NCBI GenBank assembly: GCA_043811005.1
Contig: JBDRNO010000309.1
Coordinates: forward strand, 1-60,519
Direction: 5' to 3'
Length of the DNA: 60,519 nt
Origin: JBDRNO01 sp043811005
GTDB taxonomy: Bacteria; Bacteroidota; Bacteroidia; NORP154
Each line of letters begins with the position of its first letter. The first letter of the stretch is position 1. A program made the translations under genes and the position numbers. The notes under the pieces are model-generated. The model was not told the DNA's origin. It did not search any database and worked only from the letters and a program-made list of their open reading frames with translations. Below, in pieces: positions 16,301-24,761 of this stretch.

Positions 16301-17904
16301 ATGGTAGAGTTTCCGCCAGTTAAAGCAACAGAAGTAACCAATGATCCATCAATTAATAAACGCTGATGTATTTGATCACCACTATGTGTATAGAAATACA
16401 GATCGTTTGCAACCAATGCTTTTAAACCTCCTCCATTTTGTGTTGCTGGAAGATAGTTTTCACATTTATAAGCTAAATGATGTCCGTTATCAATCTGAAA
16501 AATGGGAGCGTCAGTTGGACAGGCACCAATATTTTGATTTATAGCTCCAACATCTTCATGAGTTAGAAAAATATATTTTGAATCTTTTGATGAAGAAATT
16601 GATCTGACTTCAATAGGAAAATCACCGAAACCGCTAAAAGTAATCATCCCGAATGTTGCATAGCCAAGGACATTGCCGTTTGTTATATCAATATCATATA
16701 TGGCAGAGTAATAATCAAAACTCAAGACACTCGGAAGATAGGTTCCTCCAACAATCAACTTTGTCTTATCACAGTTAAAAGTTATAGACCACCACTCACA
16801 GGTAGATCCAAATAATCCACCTCCACCATTAGAGTGCCAAACCATACTACCAGCACTATCAATCCTTTCCATTTCTGGTGCCGTTCCAGAAGTAATATAA
16901 CTAACACCTGCATTATCTGTTGCAAGTGTACCTAACCAACAATATGCAGTATCCCAAGGTGTAGTATAAATCCATTGCAGTGTTCCTGCGCTATTGAATT
17001 TTTTAAGCTGCATCGGTGTTTCGCCACCAATCACATAGACATTTCCTGCACCATCGGTCTCAACCTCCCAAACAGCAGTTGAAGTTGTAAAAGTTGATGA
17101 TATTACCCATGGATCAATCACAATTTTTTTAGTATTATCATAGCTTCCAAGATCGAAAGAAAGAATATTATTATTGAAATTGAAACCGGATTTAATCTCT
17201 TGTTTTGAATTTTTATAAAAGGTGAATGGTTTGTGTTCTGTTACTTCGGCTAATGATGTTTTGATCTGTAATTCTCCATTCTCATCTAATGCATATACTA
17301 TTTGTTCTTCACCTACACTTGTGTGACCACTGGAGTATTTCATCTTCACCTTCGAGGCATCTGCTCCCGGGTGAAGTATTATTGAGTACTTAATTCCCGA
17401 TTCAGGATGAAATATATATTCAACATCTATATTATCATATAGATTTTTATAGGTTAATTTCTTATAACCTTTTATATTATTAACATTAACTACTTCTTTT
17501 GTTGCAAGGTCTTTAATTGCATAAGAATAATAGTGTTCTGCCAGATCTTCGGTTATTATCTCAGTACTTTGATTTGCACCAACCCAGGTTACATGAATTA
17601 GCTCACTTATGTTAGTTCTTTTCGGGCTATCGTGTTCTTCTTTTTTTCGATTCGGGTTTCTAATGATCTTGTCAAAACGATAAGTTAAACCTTTTTCAGT
17701 GAAGAAAATAAATGCTTTATTATAATCAACACCGTATTCAATTTTAGAATTTTTTTGCCAATTCCTACCATCAAATTGACCATGGTTTTCAATGAACGCT
17801 TCTTCCTCTTCCAGGTCTGCAGTCCACGAAATGTTTTCGCTTTGTGCAAATCCTGAGCTTATAAATACAAAGCAAACAATTAAGGGTAAAATGTATGTTT
17901 TCAT
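13372..17904 (-). CDS. Giant secreted SprB-repeat protein with T9SS type-B sorting domain
   Basis: A 1510-residue surface protein. Signal peptide (MKTYILPLIVCFVFISSGFAQ) is followed by an ENHGQFD-type N-terminal domain (about 35-265), SBBP-like beta-propeller segments (about 270-620), a cysteine-rich stretch, then at least six SprB-type repeats of about 75-80 residues (pattern C..GxDGTATATPSxGTAPYTYLW and TGLxAGxYxVTVTDxxGC), PKD-like modules and a C-terminal domain (WVPDIFSPNGDMENDVLYV, IIYDRWGEKVYE) ending QGNITLVR. That ending is the gliding-motility-associated type-B sorting signal. It is expected to be exported by T9SS and held at the surface by the PorP/SprF-like partner encoded next. 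SprB-repeat proteins serve as adhesins in gliding. Confidence 0.9.
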   Translation of the reverse strand: MKTYILPLIVCFVFISSGFAQSENISWTADLEEEEAFIENHGQFDGRNWQKNSKIEYGVDYNKAFIFFTEKGLTYRFDKIIRNPNRKKEEHDSPKRTNISELIHVTWVGANQSTEIITEDLAEHYYSYAIKDLATKEVVNVNNIKGYKKLTYKNLYDNIDVEYIFHPESGIKYSIILHPGADASKVKMKYSSGHTSVGEEQIVYALDENGELQIKTSLAEVTEHKPFTFYKNSKQEIKSGFNFNNNILSFDLGSYDNTKKIVIDPWVISSTFTTSTAVWEVETDGAGNVYVIGGETPMQLKKFNSAGTLQWIYTTPWDTAYCWLGTLATDNAGVSYITSGTAPEMERIDSAGSMVWHSNGGGGLFGSTCEWWSITFNCDKTKLIVGGTYLPSVLSFDYYSAIYDIDITNGNVLGYATFGMITFSGFGDFPIEVRSISSSKDSKYIFLTHEDVGAINQNIGACPTDAPIFQIDNGHHLAYKCENYLPATQNGGGLKALVANDLYFYTHSGDQIHQRLLIDGSLVTSVALTGGNSTIDPFFGGTVVENSGLDVDDCGNVYAGSGDRVVKFDENLNFISEAILTFLVYDISVNSNGEVLAVGAQQDNQVANRNGRIEAVNMSACAQFALVCCDANMCPVDTFCSTDPAFDIDVSSPGGIFSGPGITDSIAGTFDPSVAGGGIHTIDYTMGCGSGSIFITVNICATLTACLETNGDVTVSGGTSPYTWENSIPPSTTPITNQTECVDCGYTWFIFQCVDGMIPVSDCTVPASWAYFATGTTVAPPGTDTIRVTDTYGNFLVINDVSSLPSCSPCSLTVTASSTDEICGQADGTATATPSNGTAPYTYSWNTSPSQTNQTATGLTAGIYIVTVTDNAGCTETGSVTVNSSGSLTVTTAFTDAGCAGGADGTATATPSSGTAPYTYLWDDPQSQTNSTATSLPAGTYGVTVTDAGGCIATGSATIGEPSAMVLTPGSVDATCGNPDGEASVSVSGGAAPYSYQWSDPASQVTATATGLFSGSYTVIVTDDNGCQDSATANINDGSAATLSITDSSGTTCFGGNDGSATVTPLGGTPPYTYLWDNGETSSVAVALTPGSHTVTVTDANGCIATVQVIIDEPIPINAGFVTTDVLCNGGNDGTATVTPSDGTPPYSYLWNDLQSQTNSTATGLTAGIYNVIVTDNNACDTSFSVTVSEPSPVAVNITGNTVICSGNNAILDAGSGFDSYLWSTTQTTQSITVNPIVNTTYSVIVYSGSCQGGDSVTVVILPPPQANITGPSSVCLVDSVELQSDTAASYVWLLNDSIIIQGTAQTIFVSSAGDYQVVVTNACGTDTSSIHALTVVALPDVDAGDDVTIDAGTSVQLNGSGGPEYSWSPSSGLSDDDISDPVASPTETTTYELTVTDANGCSNIDEVIVTVTHELDLWVPDIFSPNGDMENDVLYVYGKGIKNILFIIYDRWGEKVYEAEEIVIGPNGEIIAGWDGTFRDKPLDPAVFVYYLEANDGEIIKQGNITLVR

Positions 17905-18185
17905 AAAACCTCCTTTTAGTGGAATATGTCACTTTTCAGACAAAAATTCCGGATTAAAAAATTGTAACTACTTAGACACCCCTTACCGGTATTTGAGTAA
18001 TAGATTTTAGAACATCAAATACATCAACCTTATTTCTATGCGCAAATATAATAAATTAATTACAGAGGTAATATAAATGCTGATTTTTTTGACAACCACT
18101 TAGGTTCTTAAAAATTCATCCGCCAGTAGTGGATGTGATTTGGAATTTCATCAACAAATTGTTTCAAAATCAAATTGTCGCTATG
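17905..18185. other. Gap with a diverged short palindrome
   Basis: No gene is seen. ATCCGCCAGTAGTGGAT at 18118-18134 is a diverged copy of the TCCGCCAG/CTGGCGGA palindrome. This gap separates the T9SS cluster from the acyl-CoA reductase gene; both run on the minus strand. Confidence 0.4.
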
Positions 18186-19280
18186 CTATAATGATATTAG
18201 AAAGCTCATAGTATCAACACCATCAGCATAATCCCATAATTGAGGTTGCTGGGATTGACCAAACGGGATGCAACTTTCCAAAAGTTTTGAACTTTTGGAA
18301 AGCTTTTCCCTGGTTGATACTATGCATTGAACATTATCTGAAACCGATTTCAATCTCTTGATCAACATTTCTATATTTGAATAATACTCATAAAACAGGG
18401 CAGCTACCGGGGATGCGGTTTTAGTATCTTCTTTTAATAACAAAAACCCATTATCAAGGTGAGATGTTTGATTCATTAAATAAATGGTTTTACAGTAATC
18501 GTAATTATTTGAATATTTATTATGGTCTGTAACATATTTATATTCAGCAATTGCATTAAAAAATTTATCAAAGTCGTAACCATCAGGCACAAACAGTTTT
18601 GATACGTTCCTGCACCCCAGCCCGAAATATTGAAAAATATCCCTGGCAAGTTCCTTAAGCTCATTTTGGGTTTCATTTCCATCTATAACAGCAATGGAAT
18701 TCCTGTTCCTGCGGATGATATTTGGATATTTCCCGAAGTAATACTCAAAATACCTTGATGTATTATCGCTGCCTGTTGCTATTATAGCATCAATATTTCC
18801 CAGGTGTTCCTCTGAAAATTCAATATATTCTTTAAAATCAGGGGCAATCTCAATTAAGGCATCTGCTACTGCGGACAATATTTTATGATCTTTCGAAGAT
18901 GTTTTACCAACAAATATATTTCCAGACATCAATACACACAGGAAATCGTGAAATCCTACCAATGGGATATTCCCTGCCATCACTACTCCAATGCGGTGAG
19001 ATTGAACGCTATCTCCCATTCTATTCTTATAAGTTTCTAACCATTTTCTTATGTTTTCTTCTCTCAAACTTTGTGCAATCGCTCCAATCGCAAAGCTGAC
19101 ATTTTCTTCTGTAAACCATCCATTATAATGATGGGCAGATTTGATTAAAGAATGAAGATTATCCGCCAGAGGCGCCTCGTCCCGACCTGTCGGGAGATGA
19201 GCTTCTGGCTTAGAGATTGAAGATTGATCTAAAATTCTGCCTAATTCAATAAATGCATTTATTCTTTGTTCTATATTCAT
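18186..19280 (-). CDS. Acyl-CoA reductase (LuxC-like)
   Basis: A 364-residue member of the LuxC/aldehyde-dehydrogenase-related family that reduces acyl-CoA to aldehyde with NADPH. Features: RIGVVMAGNIPLVGFHDFLC, a glycine-containing ATGSDNTSRYFEYYFGK segment, and the catalytic cysteine in FGLGCRNVSKLFVP. No acyl-protein synthetase (LuxE) partner is present. In Bacteroidota this reductase often sits near serC, as here (divergent, about 1.4 kb away). Two oddities are repeat-derived stretches inside the protein: residues 25-40 (PEAHLPTGRDEAPLAD) come from a palindromic repeat, and residues about 327-336 from a 29-base palindrome that acts as a terminator elsewhere. Both keep the frame. Confidence 0.85.
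   Translation of the reverse strand: MNIEQRINAFIELGRILDQSSISKPEAHLPTGRDEAPLADNLHSLIKSAHHYNGWFTEENVSFAIGAIAQSLREENIRKWLETYKNRMGDSVQSHRIGVVMAGNIPLVGFHDFLCVLMSGNIFVGKTSSKDHKILSAVADALIEIAPDFKEYIEFSEEHLGNIDAIIATGSDNTSRYFEYYFGKYPNIIRRNRNSIAVIDGNETQNELKELARDIFQYFGLGCRNVSKLFVPDGYDFDKFFNAIAEYKYVTDHNKYSNNYDYCKTIYLMNQTSHLDNGFLLLKEDTKTASPVAALFYEYYSNIEMLIKRLKSVSDNVQCIVSTREKLSKSSKLLESCIPFGQSQQPQLWDYADGVDTMSFLISL
18274..18302. repeat. Palindrome CTTTCCAAAAGTT/AACTTTTGGAAAG inside coding sequence
   Basis: Perfect 13-base arms (18274-18286 and 18290-18302) with a 3-base loop, lying inside the LuxC-like gene near its 3' end. A 15-base-arm version of the same palindrome stands between genes at 52535-52567 with a T-run and looks like a terminator. 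Confidence 0.8.
19161..19208. repeat. Composite palindromic repeat inserted in frame in the LuxC-like gene
   Basis: The segment combines a TCCGCCAG-type half palindrome with CCCGACCTGTCGGGA and is flanked by ordinary LuxC-like coding sequence. It adds about 16 residues rich in Pro, Asp, Glu and Arg to the N-terminal region. Confidence 0.65.
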
Positions 19281-19384
19281 ATATAATAACCTTTTTTTAT
19301 ATTTGCATAAATAATGAATTCTTTAAATCAAAGGTAAAGGAAATCATCTATATAATGAAATTATGTTCATTAAAATGTAAAATT

Positions 19385-19410
19385 GCCACTAATTACACGA
19401 ATTAACACTA
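19385..19410. repeat. GCCACTAATTACACGAATT repeat, copy 1
   Basis: The 19-mer GCCACTAATTACACGAATT recurs at 20638-20656 and 51207-51225. All three copies lie in non-coding sequence upstream of plus-strand genes (19625, 20699 and 51278). Confidence 0.7.
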
Positions 19411-19414
19411 AATA

Positions 19415-19540
19415 CATAACTACGTAATTTTATTAAAAAATGGAATTACTTAAAATTGTGTAAAGTAGAAATATGAGAACGTTGCTGGTTGCTGGCTACT
19501 GGTTACTGGTAGTGATTACTTCCCAATAATATTATCAAAA
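19415..19540. repeat. Dispersed element of about 120 bp, copy A
   Basis: Sequence from CATAACTACGTAATTTTATT through GGAATTACTTAAAATT and GTTGCTGGTTGCTGG to AATAATATTATC is matched, in inverted orientation, by 49821-49933. I judge the similarity by eye at well over 80 percent across most of the length. A fragment (AACATAACTTTGTAAATTTATT) also occurs at 20604-20625. Confidence 0.75.
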
Positions 19541-19624
19541 AAACCCGAAACCCGAAACCAGTGACCAGAAAATGATTATTAAATACTAAAAAAGTTAAAT
19601 TCTAAAATAAATTTTACTAAAATA

Positions 19625-20572
19625 TTGAAATTCCGATACGTATTATATTTAACTATAACTAATAATTATTTTAACCTGCCAACAGGCAGACGACATTTAT
19701 TAGTTTATTGTTTCATTGCCTGCTTTCTCCTTTTCATTACACCCTGTTTTGCTCAAAATACAACAACTATTCTTTCTGACTACGAGGATACTTTAAAAAT
19801 TTTAAGCCCTGAAATTCTGCAGGGCAAAGAAGACAGGGAAAAATACAATGCCAATGAAAAGTTCATAAGAACACTTGAACGGGCATTGAATATTGAAAAC
19901 TCTTTTGATTACCCTTTTGATTCGCTAACGACCATTGCCCGGTTGATCGCTCCTGACAGATCATTCAGGATATTCAACTGGAACCTGCCCAAATCTGACG
20001 GTACTTTCGAACATTTTGGTTTCATCCAAAGATATGATAAAAAATCAAAAACGCACAAACTTTACCGTTTAAACGACAAATCCCCGGATATTGAATCTCC
20101 CGAGCTCCAGGTTCTCGATAATGACAACTGGTATGGAGCGCATTATTACAAAATAATCCTGAAAAAACGAAGCGGTAAAAAATATTACACCTTATTAGGG
20201 TGGGATGGTAATGACCGGGTTACTACAAAAAAAATAATAGATGTAATTTGTTTCACACGGAATGGTAAACTTCAATTTGGCTCACCAATATTTAAGATGG
20301 GGAAAACAGTTAAAAAGAGGGTGATCTTTGAATACAGTTCACAGGTTGTTATATCAACGAAATATTTTAAAGACAGTAAAATGATCATTTTTGATCATCT
20401 CTCCCCTTCAAATCCTGAACTCAAAGGGCAACACCAGTTTTATGGACCTGATGGCAGTTATGATGCTTTAGTGTTCAAAAAAGGTAAATGGGAGTTGCTG
20501 GAAGACATAGATGCCAGGAATAAAAGAGAATCCAGCAAGGATATATTGCAAAAATACAATAAGCCTAAATAA
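19625..20572 (+). CDS. Secreted protein of unknown function
   Basis: A 315-residue protein I cannot assign beyond 'conserved secreted Bacteroidota protein'. A signal peptide core (YCFIACFLLFITPCFAQ) ends near residue 44, unusually far from the start. The frame can only start at TTG 19625, and the first 25 residues overlap a small palindrome (ACCTGCCAACAGGCAGA at 19675-19690), so the N-terminus is uncertain. The mature part is rich in beta-strand and has YRLNDKSPDIESPELQVLDN, KKYYTLLGWDGNDRVTTKK and GQHQFYGPDGSYDALVFKKG. No membrane segment, lipobox or sorting domain is seen, so it is probably periplasmic. It precedes serC. Confidence 0.65.
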   Translation: MKFRYVLYLTITNNYFNLPTGRRHLLVYCFIACFLLFITPCFAQNTTTILSDYEDTLKILSPEILQGKEDREKYNANEKFIRTLERALNIENSFDYPFDSLTTIARLIAPDRSFRIFNWNLPKSDGTFEHFGFIQRYDKKSKTHKLYRLNDKSPDIESPELQVLDNDNWYGAHYYKIILKKRSGKKYYTLLGWDGNDRVTTKKIIDVICFTRNGKLQFGSPIFKMGKTVKKRVIFEYSSQVVISTKYFKDSKMIIFDHLSPSNPELKGQHQFYGPDGSYDALVFKKGKWELLEDIDARNKRESSKDILQKYNKPK

Positions 20573-20606
20573 AAAATTATTTGCAACTTTGCAGTACTAA
20601 AGAACA

Positions 20607-20614
20607 TAACTTTG
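20607..20614 (+). promoter_or_regulatory. Bacteroidota-type -7 box (TAACTTTG) upstream of serC
   Basis: TAACTTTG matches the TAnnTTTG consensus of the primary sigma factor in Bacteroidota. TTTG at 20580-20583 or 20588-20591 could be the -33 box, though spacing is 23 or 15 rather than the usual 17-21. It lies about 85 bases before the serC ATG, in sequence shared with the dispersed element at 19415-19540. Confidence 0.45.
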
Positions 20615-20698
20615 TAAATTTATTATAAAGTAATATTGCCACTAATTACACGAATTAACAATAATTATACAAAAATTCATTATAAACAAAATATAAAA

Positions 20699-21769
20699 AT
20701 GAAAAAAATACATAATTTCAATGCGGGTCCGAGTTGCTTGCCGCAGCCGGTACTACAAAAAGCCTCTGAATCAGTTGTTAACTTTAATGACCTGAATCTT
20801 TCCATTCTTGAGATATCTCACCGCAGCAAAGATTTTGATGAGGTAATGGAAAAAGCCGTGGCATTGGTTAAAGAATTATTTAATGTGCCTGATGGATATT
20901 CAGTAATCTTTTTACAAGGAGGTGCCAGCACTCAGTTTATAATGGTTCCATATAATTTACTTACAAAAGGTGGAAAATCTGCTTATGTAAATACCGGTGT
21001 ATGGTCTAAGAAAGCTATTAAAGAGGCGAAATTATTTGGTGAAGTAGCTGTTATCGCATCATCAGAAGACAAAAACTTCAACTATATTCCAAAGGGTTTT
21101 GATATTCCCCCTGATTCGGATTATTTACATTTAACATCCAACAACACAATCTTCGGAACACAATATAAAACTTTCCCTGAAAGCCCTGTTCCGGTCGTAT
21201 GTGATATGTCGTCCGATATTTTCAGCAGGGAAATTGATGTGTCAAAATTCGGGTTGATATATGCCGGGGCGCAAAAAAACATGGGTCCTGCCGGTACGAC
21301 CCTGGTTATTATTAAAGACGAACTGCTTGGTAAAACAGGAAGGGATATCCCATCAATGTTGAATTATAATATACATATTGATCAAGGTTCTATGTTTAAC
21401 ACTCCACCTGTATTTGCGGTATATGTTTCGTATCTGACACTGGAATGGCTAAAAAGCTTAGGTGGTGTAAAAGCAATAGAAGAGATTAACAATCAGAAAG
21501 CCGGATTGTTATACAACGAAATAGATAGCAATCCATTATTTAAAGGCACTGCTGAAAAAGAAGACAGGTCAACGATGAACGTCACTTTTGTTTTGGAAGA
21601 TGACTCCAATGCTGAAGACTTTAATAAAATGGTTGCAGATGCAAATATTAACGGCTTGAAAGGTCACAGGTCTGTTGGCGGCTACAGGGCTTCAATATAC
21701 AATGCCGTATCTTTAGAGAGTGTACAGGTGCTGGTTGATGTGATGAAGGCTTTTGCAGATAAGTATTGA
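20699..21769 (+). CDS. serC: Phosphoserine aminotransferase
   Basis: A 356-residue PLP enzyme converting 3-phosphohydroxypyruvate and glutamate to phosphoserine, the second step of serine synthesis, and also serving pyridoxal phosphate synthesis. The start HNFNAGPSCLP is diagnostic, so I begin at ATG 20699 rather than at the in-frame codon 63 bases upstream. Other features: FLQGGASTQF (phosphate-binding loop), CDMSSDIFSRE, the PLP lysine in YAGAQKNMGPAG and the C-terminal GHRSVGGYRASIYNA with substrate-binding His-Arg and Arg. serA lies about 2 kb downstream on the same strand, with APS reductase and an epimerase between them. Confidence 0.96.
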   Translation: MKKIHNFNAGPSCLPQPVLQKASESVVNFNDLNLSILEISHRSKDFDEVMEKAVALVKELFNVPDGYSVIFLQGGASTQFIMVPYNLLTKGGKSAYVNTGVWSKKAIKEAKLFGEVAVIASSEDKNFNYIPKGFDIPPDSDYLHLTSNNTIFGTQYKTFPESPVPVVCDMSSDIFSREIDVSKFGLIYAGAQKNMGPAGTTLVIIKDELLGKTGRDIPSMLNYNIHIDQGSMFNTPPVFAVYVSYLTLEWLKSLGGVKAIEEINNQKAGLLYNEIDSNPLFKGTAEKEDRSTMNVTFVLEDDSNAEDFNKMVADANINGLKGHRSVGGYRASIYNAVSLESVQVLVDVMKAFADKY

Positions 21770-21844
21770 ATCTATTCAATAGGCACTTTCGTTTATTAAA
21801 ACGACAATATGTTGACGATAATTTTGTTGATGATAATAGACAAG

Positions 21845-21867
21845 TTGACAGTAAGCAGTTGGCAAAA
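21845..21867. repeat. TTGACAGTAAGCAGTTGGC repeat, copy 1
   Basis: A 23-base string shared exactly with 33636-33658. Here it lies between serC and the APS reductase gene; the other copy lies inside the upstream extension of the DUF5916 open frame. Confidence 0.7.
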
Positions 21868-21884
21868 TAAATTCATTCATTATT

Positions 21885-22568
21885 GTGAAAAACCCTGAAA
21901 CATATTTTCCTGAAGTCAGAGAAAAAATACAAAAATATAACTCTAATAACCTTAAGGTTTTTGCAACTTCCTCATTTCAGACACAAAGTGCGGTATTGCT
22001 GCATATTTTGAGCGAAATTGACAATTCAATCCCGATATATTTCCTGAATACAGGATATCATTTCCCCGAAACATTATATTACAAAGATCAACTTACAGAA
22101 TTATTTAATCTGAATGTGATAAATCTTACTTCAGCCATCCCGAAAATCCGTCAAAAAAACGAAAAGGAAAACCTGTTGTTCACCTCCGATCCTGACTACT
22201 GCTGTTATATTAATAAGGTACAACCGATGGAGTCTGTTCTTAAAGAAAACGATGTTTGGATTAGTGGTATAAGAGCCGGACAAAGTACAACACGGCAGGA
22301 AATGAGTATTGAGGACAAAGCGCTGCACAATGTTATCCGTTACCATCCCATGCTACACTGGACGTCAAAAATGATAACCGATTATATCGGGAAAAACAAA
22401 TTACCCAAACATCCCCTGGATATAAAAGGATATTTAAGTATCGGTTGTCAGCCATGCACTCAAAAAGTTGAAATGAGTTCTCCTCCTGAGACGGAACGTT
22501 CGGGGAGGTGGTTTGGAATGAACAAAGAAGAATGCGGCATACATACTGAATTAGTTGTGAAAAAATAA
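21885..22568 (+). CDS. cysH: Adenylylsulfate (APS) reductase, CysH family
   Basis: A 227-residue assimilatory sulfonucleotide reductase that reduces activated sulfate to sulfite using thioredoxin. The [4Fe-4S] cysteine set that marks the APS-reducing type is present: Cys-Cys in DYCCYINKV and CxxC in SIGCQPCTQ. The catalytic Cys is in the C-terminal ECGIHTE motif. SSFQTQSAVLLH resembles the phosphate-binding loop and IYFLNTGYHFPETL is typical. The start is GTG at 21885. No sulfate adenylyltransferase or sulfite reductase gene is in the window, so the rest of the pathway must be elsewhere. Confidence 0.92.
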   Translation: MKNPETYFPEVREKIQKYNSNNLKVFATSSFQTQSAVLLHILSEIDNSIPIYFLNTGYHFPETLYYKDQLTELFNLNVINLTSAIPKIRQKNEKENLLFTSDPDYCCYINKVQPMESVLKENDVWISGIRAGQSTTRQEMSIEDKALHNVIRYHPMLHWTSKMITDYIGKNKLPKHPLDIKGYLSIGCQPCTQKVEMSSPPETERSGRWFGMNKEECGIHTELVVKK

Positions 22569-22792
22569 CTAAGGTTTTGTTTATCGCGATTTAGCGAGAA
22601 GCAAGAAGCGAGAAGCACGGAGAAACGGGGAGTGGGGGAAACCGGGAAACGGGGAAACGGGGAGTAGGGGAATCGATGAATAGGGGGAATCAGGTAATGG
22701 GGGTAACTGAGTAACGGAGTAAGGGGGTAACTGAGTAAGGGGGAACAATAGTCATATATTTGCAGACAGGATTATAAAAAAAACAGGAAAAC
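22569..22792. repeat. Purine-rich low-complexity repeat block
   Basis: Irregular repeats of GAGAAGC, GGGAAACGGGGA, GTAGGGGAAT and GTAACTGAGTAAGGGGG fill about 150 bases on the plus strand. The reverse-complement type (CTCCGTTTCTCC) fills 55320-55530. No gene is seen. Confidence 0.7.
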
Positions 22793-23731
22793 ATGAGAGT
22801 ACTAATAACTGGCGGTGCAGGGTATATTGGCACTGAGTTAACCCGCAAGCTCGCACAGAATCAGGCGATCTCGGAAATAATAATTTACGACAATCTTAGC
22901 AGGAAAAATTATAACTTATTTATTTCTGAGAAATTCCCCGGAAAAAAGATCAGGTTCGTATACGGAGATATACTAGATTCCTATAACCTTAATAAAATTG
23001 TGGACGGAATAGATATTGTCTTTCACCTTGCTGCTAAAGTATCAACTCCCTTTGCCCATGAAGACCCCCATATGTTTGAACAGGTCAATCACTGGGGTAC
23101 TGCCGAATTAAGTTATATCTTAGAGCAAAGCAATGTTTCCAAACTTATTTATATGAGTAGCATCTCAATATATGGTGCCAGGGCAGATACAGTTAATGAG
23201 GATACGGCTCCCGACCCTAAAACTTATTATGGCATTTCAAAATTGAATGGAGAAAAAATGATCTCAAGATTGAACTCACAAATGAAAACCTATGTGCTTC
23301 GATGTGGAAATGTTTATGGATACAGTAAAAGTATGAGATTTGACGCTGTGATCAATAAATTTATGTTTGAAGCACATTTTAATAATAAAATCAGTATTCA
23401 GGGAAGCGGTAAACAACAAAGAACCTTTATTCATGTTAACAAAGTAACAACTACCTTATCGAAACTATTGGATCTGGATATAAGCTCCGGTACGTATAAT
23501 TTGGCAGATAAGAACTTTTCAATATTAGAACTGGCACATATTATGAAAAAGATATATCCGGAGTTAGAGATGATCTTTATACTACAAAACTTGAATCTCA
23601 AAAACATTAAAGTTGATACGAATACAAAATTATCATCTTATAATTTATACAAAACTACTGATATTCAAGACGAGTTAACTGATTTTAAAAATCATTTTGC
23701 ATTTAATCCAATGGTTTTGCCGCAGGTATAG
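22793..23731 (+). CDS. NAD-dependent epimerase/dehydratase (extended SDR)
   Basis: A 312-residue extended short-chain dehydrogenase. The Rossmann glycine motif GGAGYIG is at residues 7-13 and the active-site Tyr-Lys pair is in TYYGISKLNGEK, with the preceding MSSISIYG supplying the Ser. DIVFHLAAKVSTP and YVLRCGNVYGYS are typical of nucleotide-sugar epimerases of the GalE/WbpP type. The exact substrate cannot be told. It is a stand-alone gene between low-complexity sequence and serA rather than part of a polysaccharide cluster, which is unusual for this family. Confidence 0.88.
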   Translation: MRVLITGGAGYIGTELTRKLAQNQAISEIIIYDNLSRKNYNLFISEKFPGKKIRFVYGDILDSYNLNKIVDGIDIVFHLAAKVSTPFAHEDPHMFEQVNHWGTAELSYILEQSNVSKLIYMSSISIYGARADTVNEDTAPDPKTYYGISKLNGEKMISRLNSQMKTYVLRCGNVYGYSKSMRFDAVINKFMFEAHFNNKISIQGSGKQQRTFIHVNKVTTTLSKLLDLDISSGTYNLADKNFSILELAHIMKKIYPELEMIFILQNLNLKNIKVDTNTKLSSYNLYKTTDIQDELTDFKNHFAFNPMVLPQV

Positions 23732-23795
23732 GCAATTCATGCTAAAATATTAATATTGCAGATAATTTATTTAATTAACAATAAACAATTTACTC

Positions 23796-24761
23796 ATGAA
23801 AAGAATACTCGCAAACGATGGTATAAACGTTGAAGGCAAAAAAGCCCTTGAAGACGCAGGATTTGAGGTTACGACTGAAAAAGTTGCACAGGAAGACCTT
23901 GTAAAGGAATTAAAAAATTACGATGTTGTTTTGGTACGCAGCGCCACCAAGATCAGGAAAGACATCATTGATGCCTGTCCCAATCTTAAACTTATTGGAA
24001 GAGGCGGTGTTGGACTGGACAATATTGATGTTGAGTATGCAAAAAGTAAAGGTATTAAAGTAATAAATACACCTGCTGCCTCATCTCAATCTGTTGCTGA
24101 ACTGGTCTTCGCCCATCTGTTCACTATGGTAAGGTTTCTCCACGATTCCAATCGTAATATGCCCCTTACAGGTGACAAGGAATTCAAGGTTTTAAAGAAA
24201 AAGTATGCAAAAGGTATGGAATTAAAAGGTAAAACCTTAGGGATTCTCGGTTTGGGCAGGATTGGACAAGCTGCGGCTAAGATCGCACTCGGTTTGGGAA
24301 TGAAAGTAGTAGCAACCGACCCGCACGTCCCTGAAGCAACTATTGAAATGGAATTTTTCACATCTGACGAAGATACAAAAAAAATCTCCATAAAAATTAA
24401 GACCGTTTCATTTGAAAAAGTACTTAAAGACAGTGATTTCATCACATTACACCTCCCAATGCCTGCAGATGGCAAACCTCTTATCACAAAAAAAGAAATC
24501 GAAATGATGAAAGATGGAGTCATAATTGTAAATGCTGCAAGAGGCGGGGTAGTGAATGAAGCAGACCTATTTGAAGCATTGAATTCAGGTAAAGTAGCTC
24601 TTGCAGGAATAGATGTCTTTGAAAATGAGCCAACACCCCCTATTACACTATTAATGCAACACAATGTTTCCTTATCACCTCATATAGGCGCTGCAACCAA
24701 CGAAGCACAACAAAGGATCGGGCTGGAGCTGGCTGAGAAGATCATTGACTTTTTTGGATAG
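23796..24761 (+). CDS. serA: D-3-phosphoglycerate dehydrogenase, short form
   Basis: A 321-residue D-2-hydroxyacid dehydrogenase giving 3-phosphohydroxypyruvate, the first step of serine synthesis. The NAD loop is LGILGLGRIGQAAA; the catalytic trio is Arg in NAARGGVV, Glu in ENEPTPP and His in SPHIGAATNEA. It ends soon after that His and has no ACT or ASB regulatory domain, so serine feedback by the usual C-terminal domain is not expected. Some related dehydrogenases share these motifs, but serC upstream and DUF1015 downstream support SerA. It starts 64 bases after the epimerase. Confidence 0.92.
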   Translation: MKRILANDGINVEGKKALEDAGFEVTTEKVAQEDLVKELKNYDVVLVRSATKIRKDIIDACPNLKLIGRGGVGLDNIDVEYAKSKGIKVINTPAASSQSVAELVFAHLFTMVRFLHDSNRNMPLTGDKEFKVLKKKYAKGMELKGKTLGILGLGRIGQAAAKIALGLGMKVVATDPHVPEATIEMEFFTSDEDTKKISIKIKTVSFEKVLKDSDFITLHLPMPADGKPLITKKEIEMMKDGVIIVNAARGGVVNEADLFEALNSGKVALAGIDVFENEPTPPITLLMQHNVSLSPHIGAATNEAQQRIGLELAEKIIDFFG

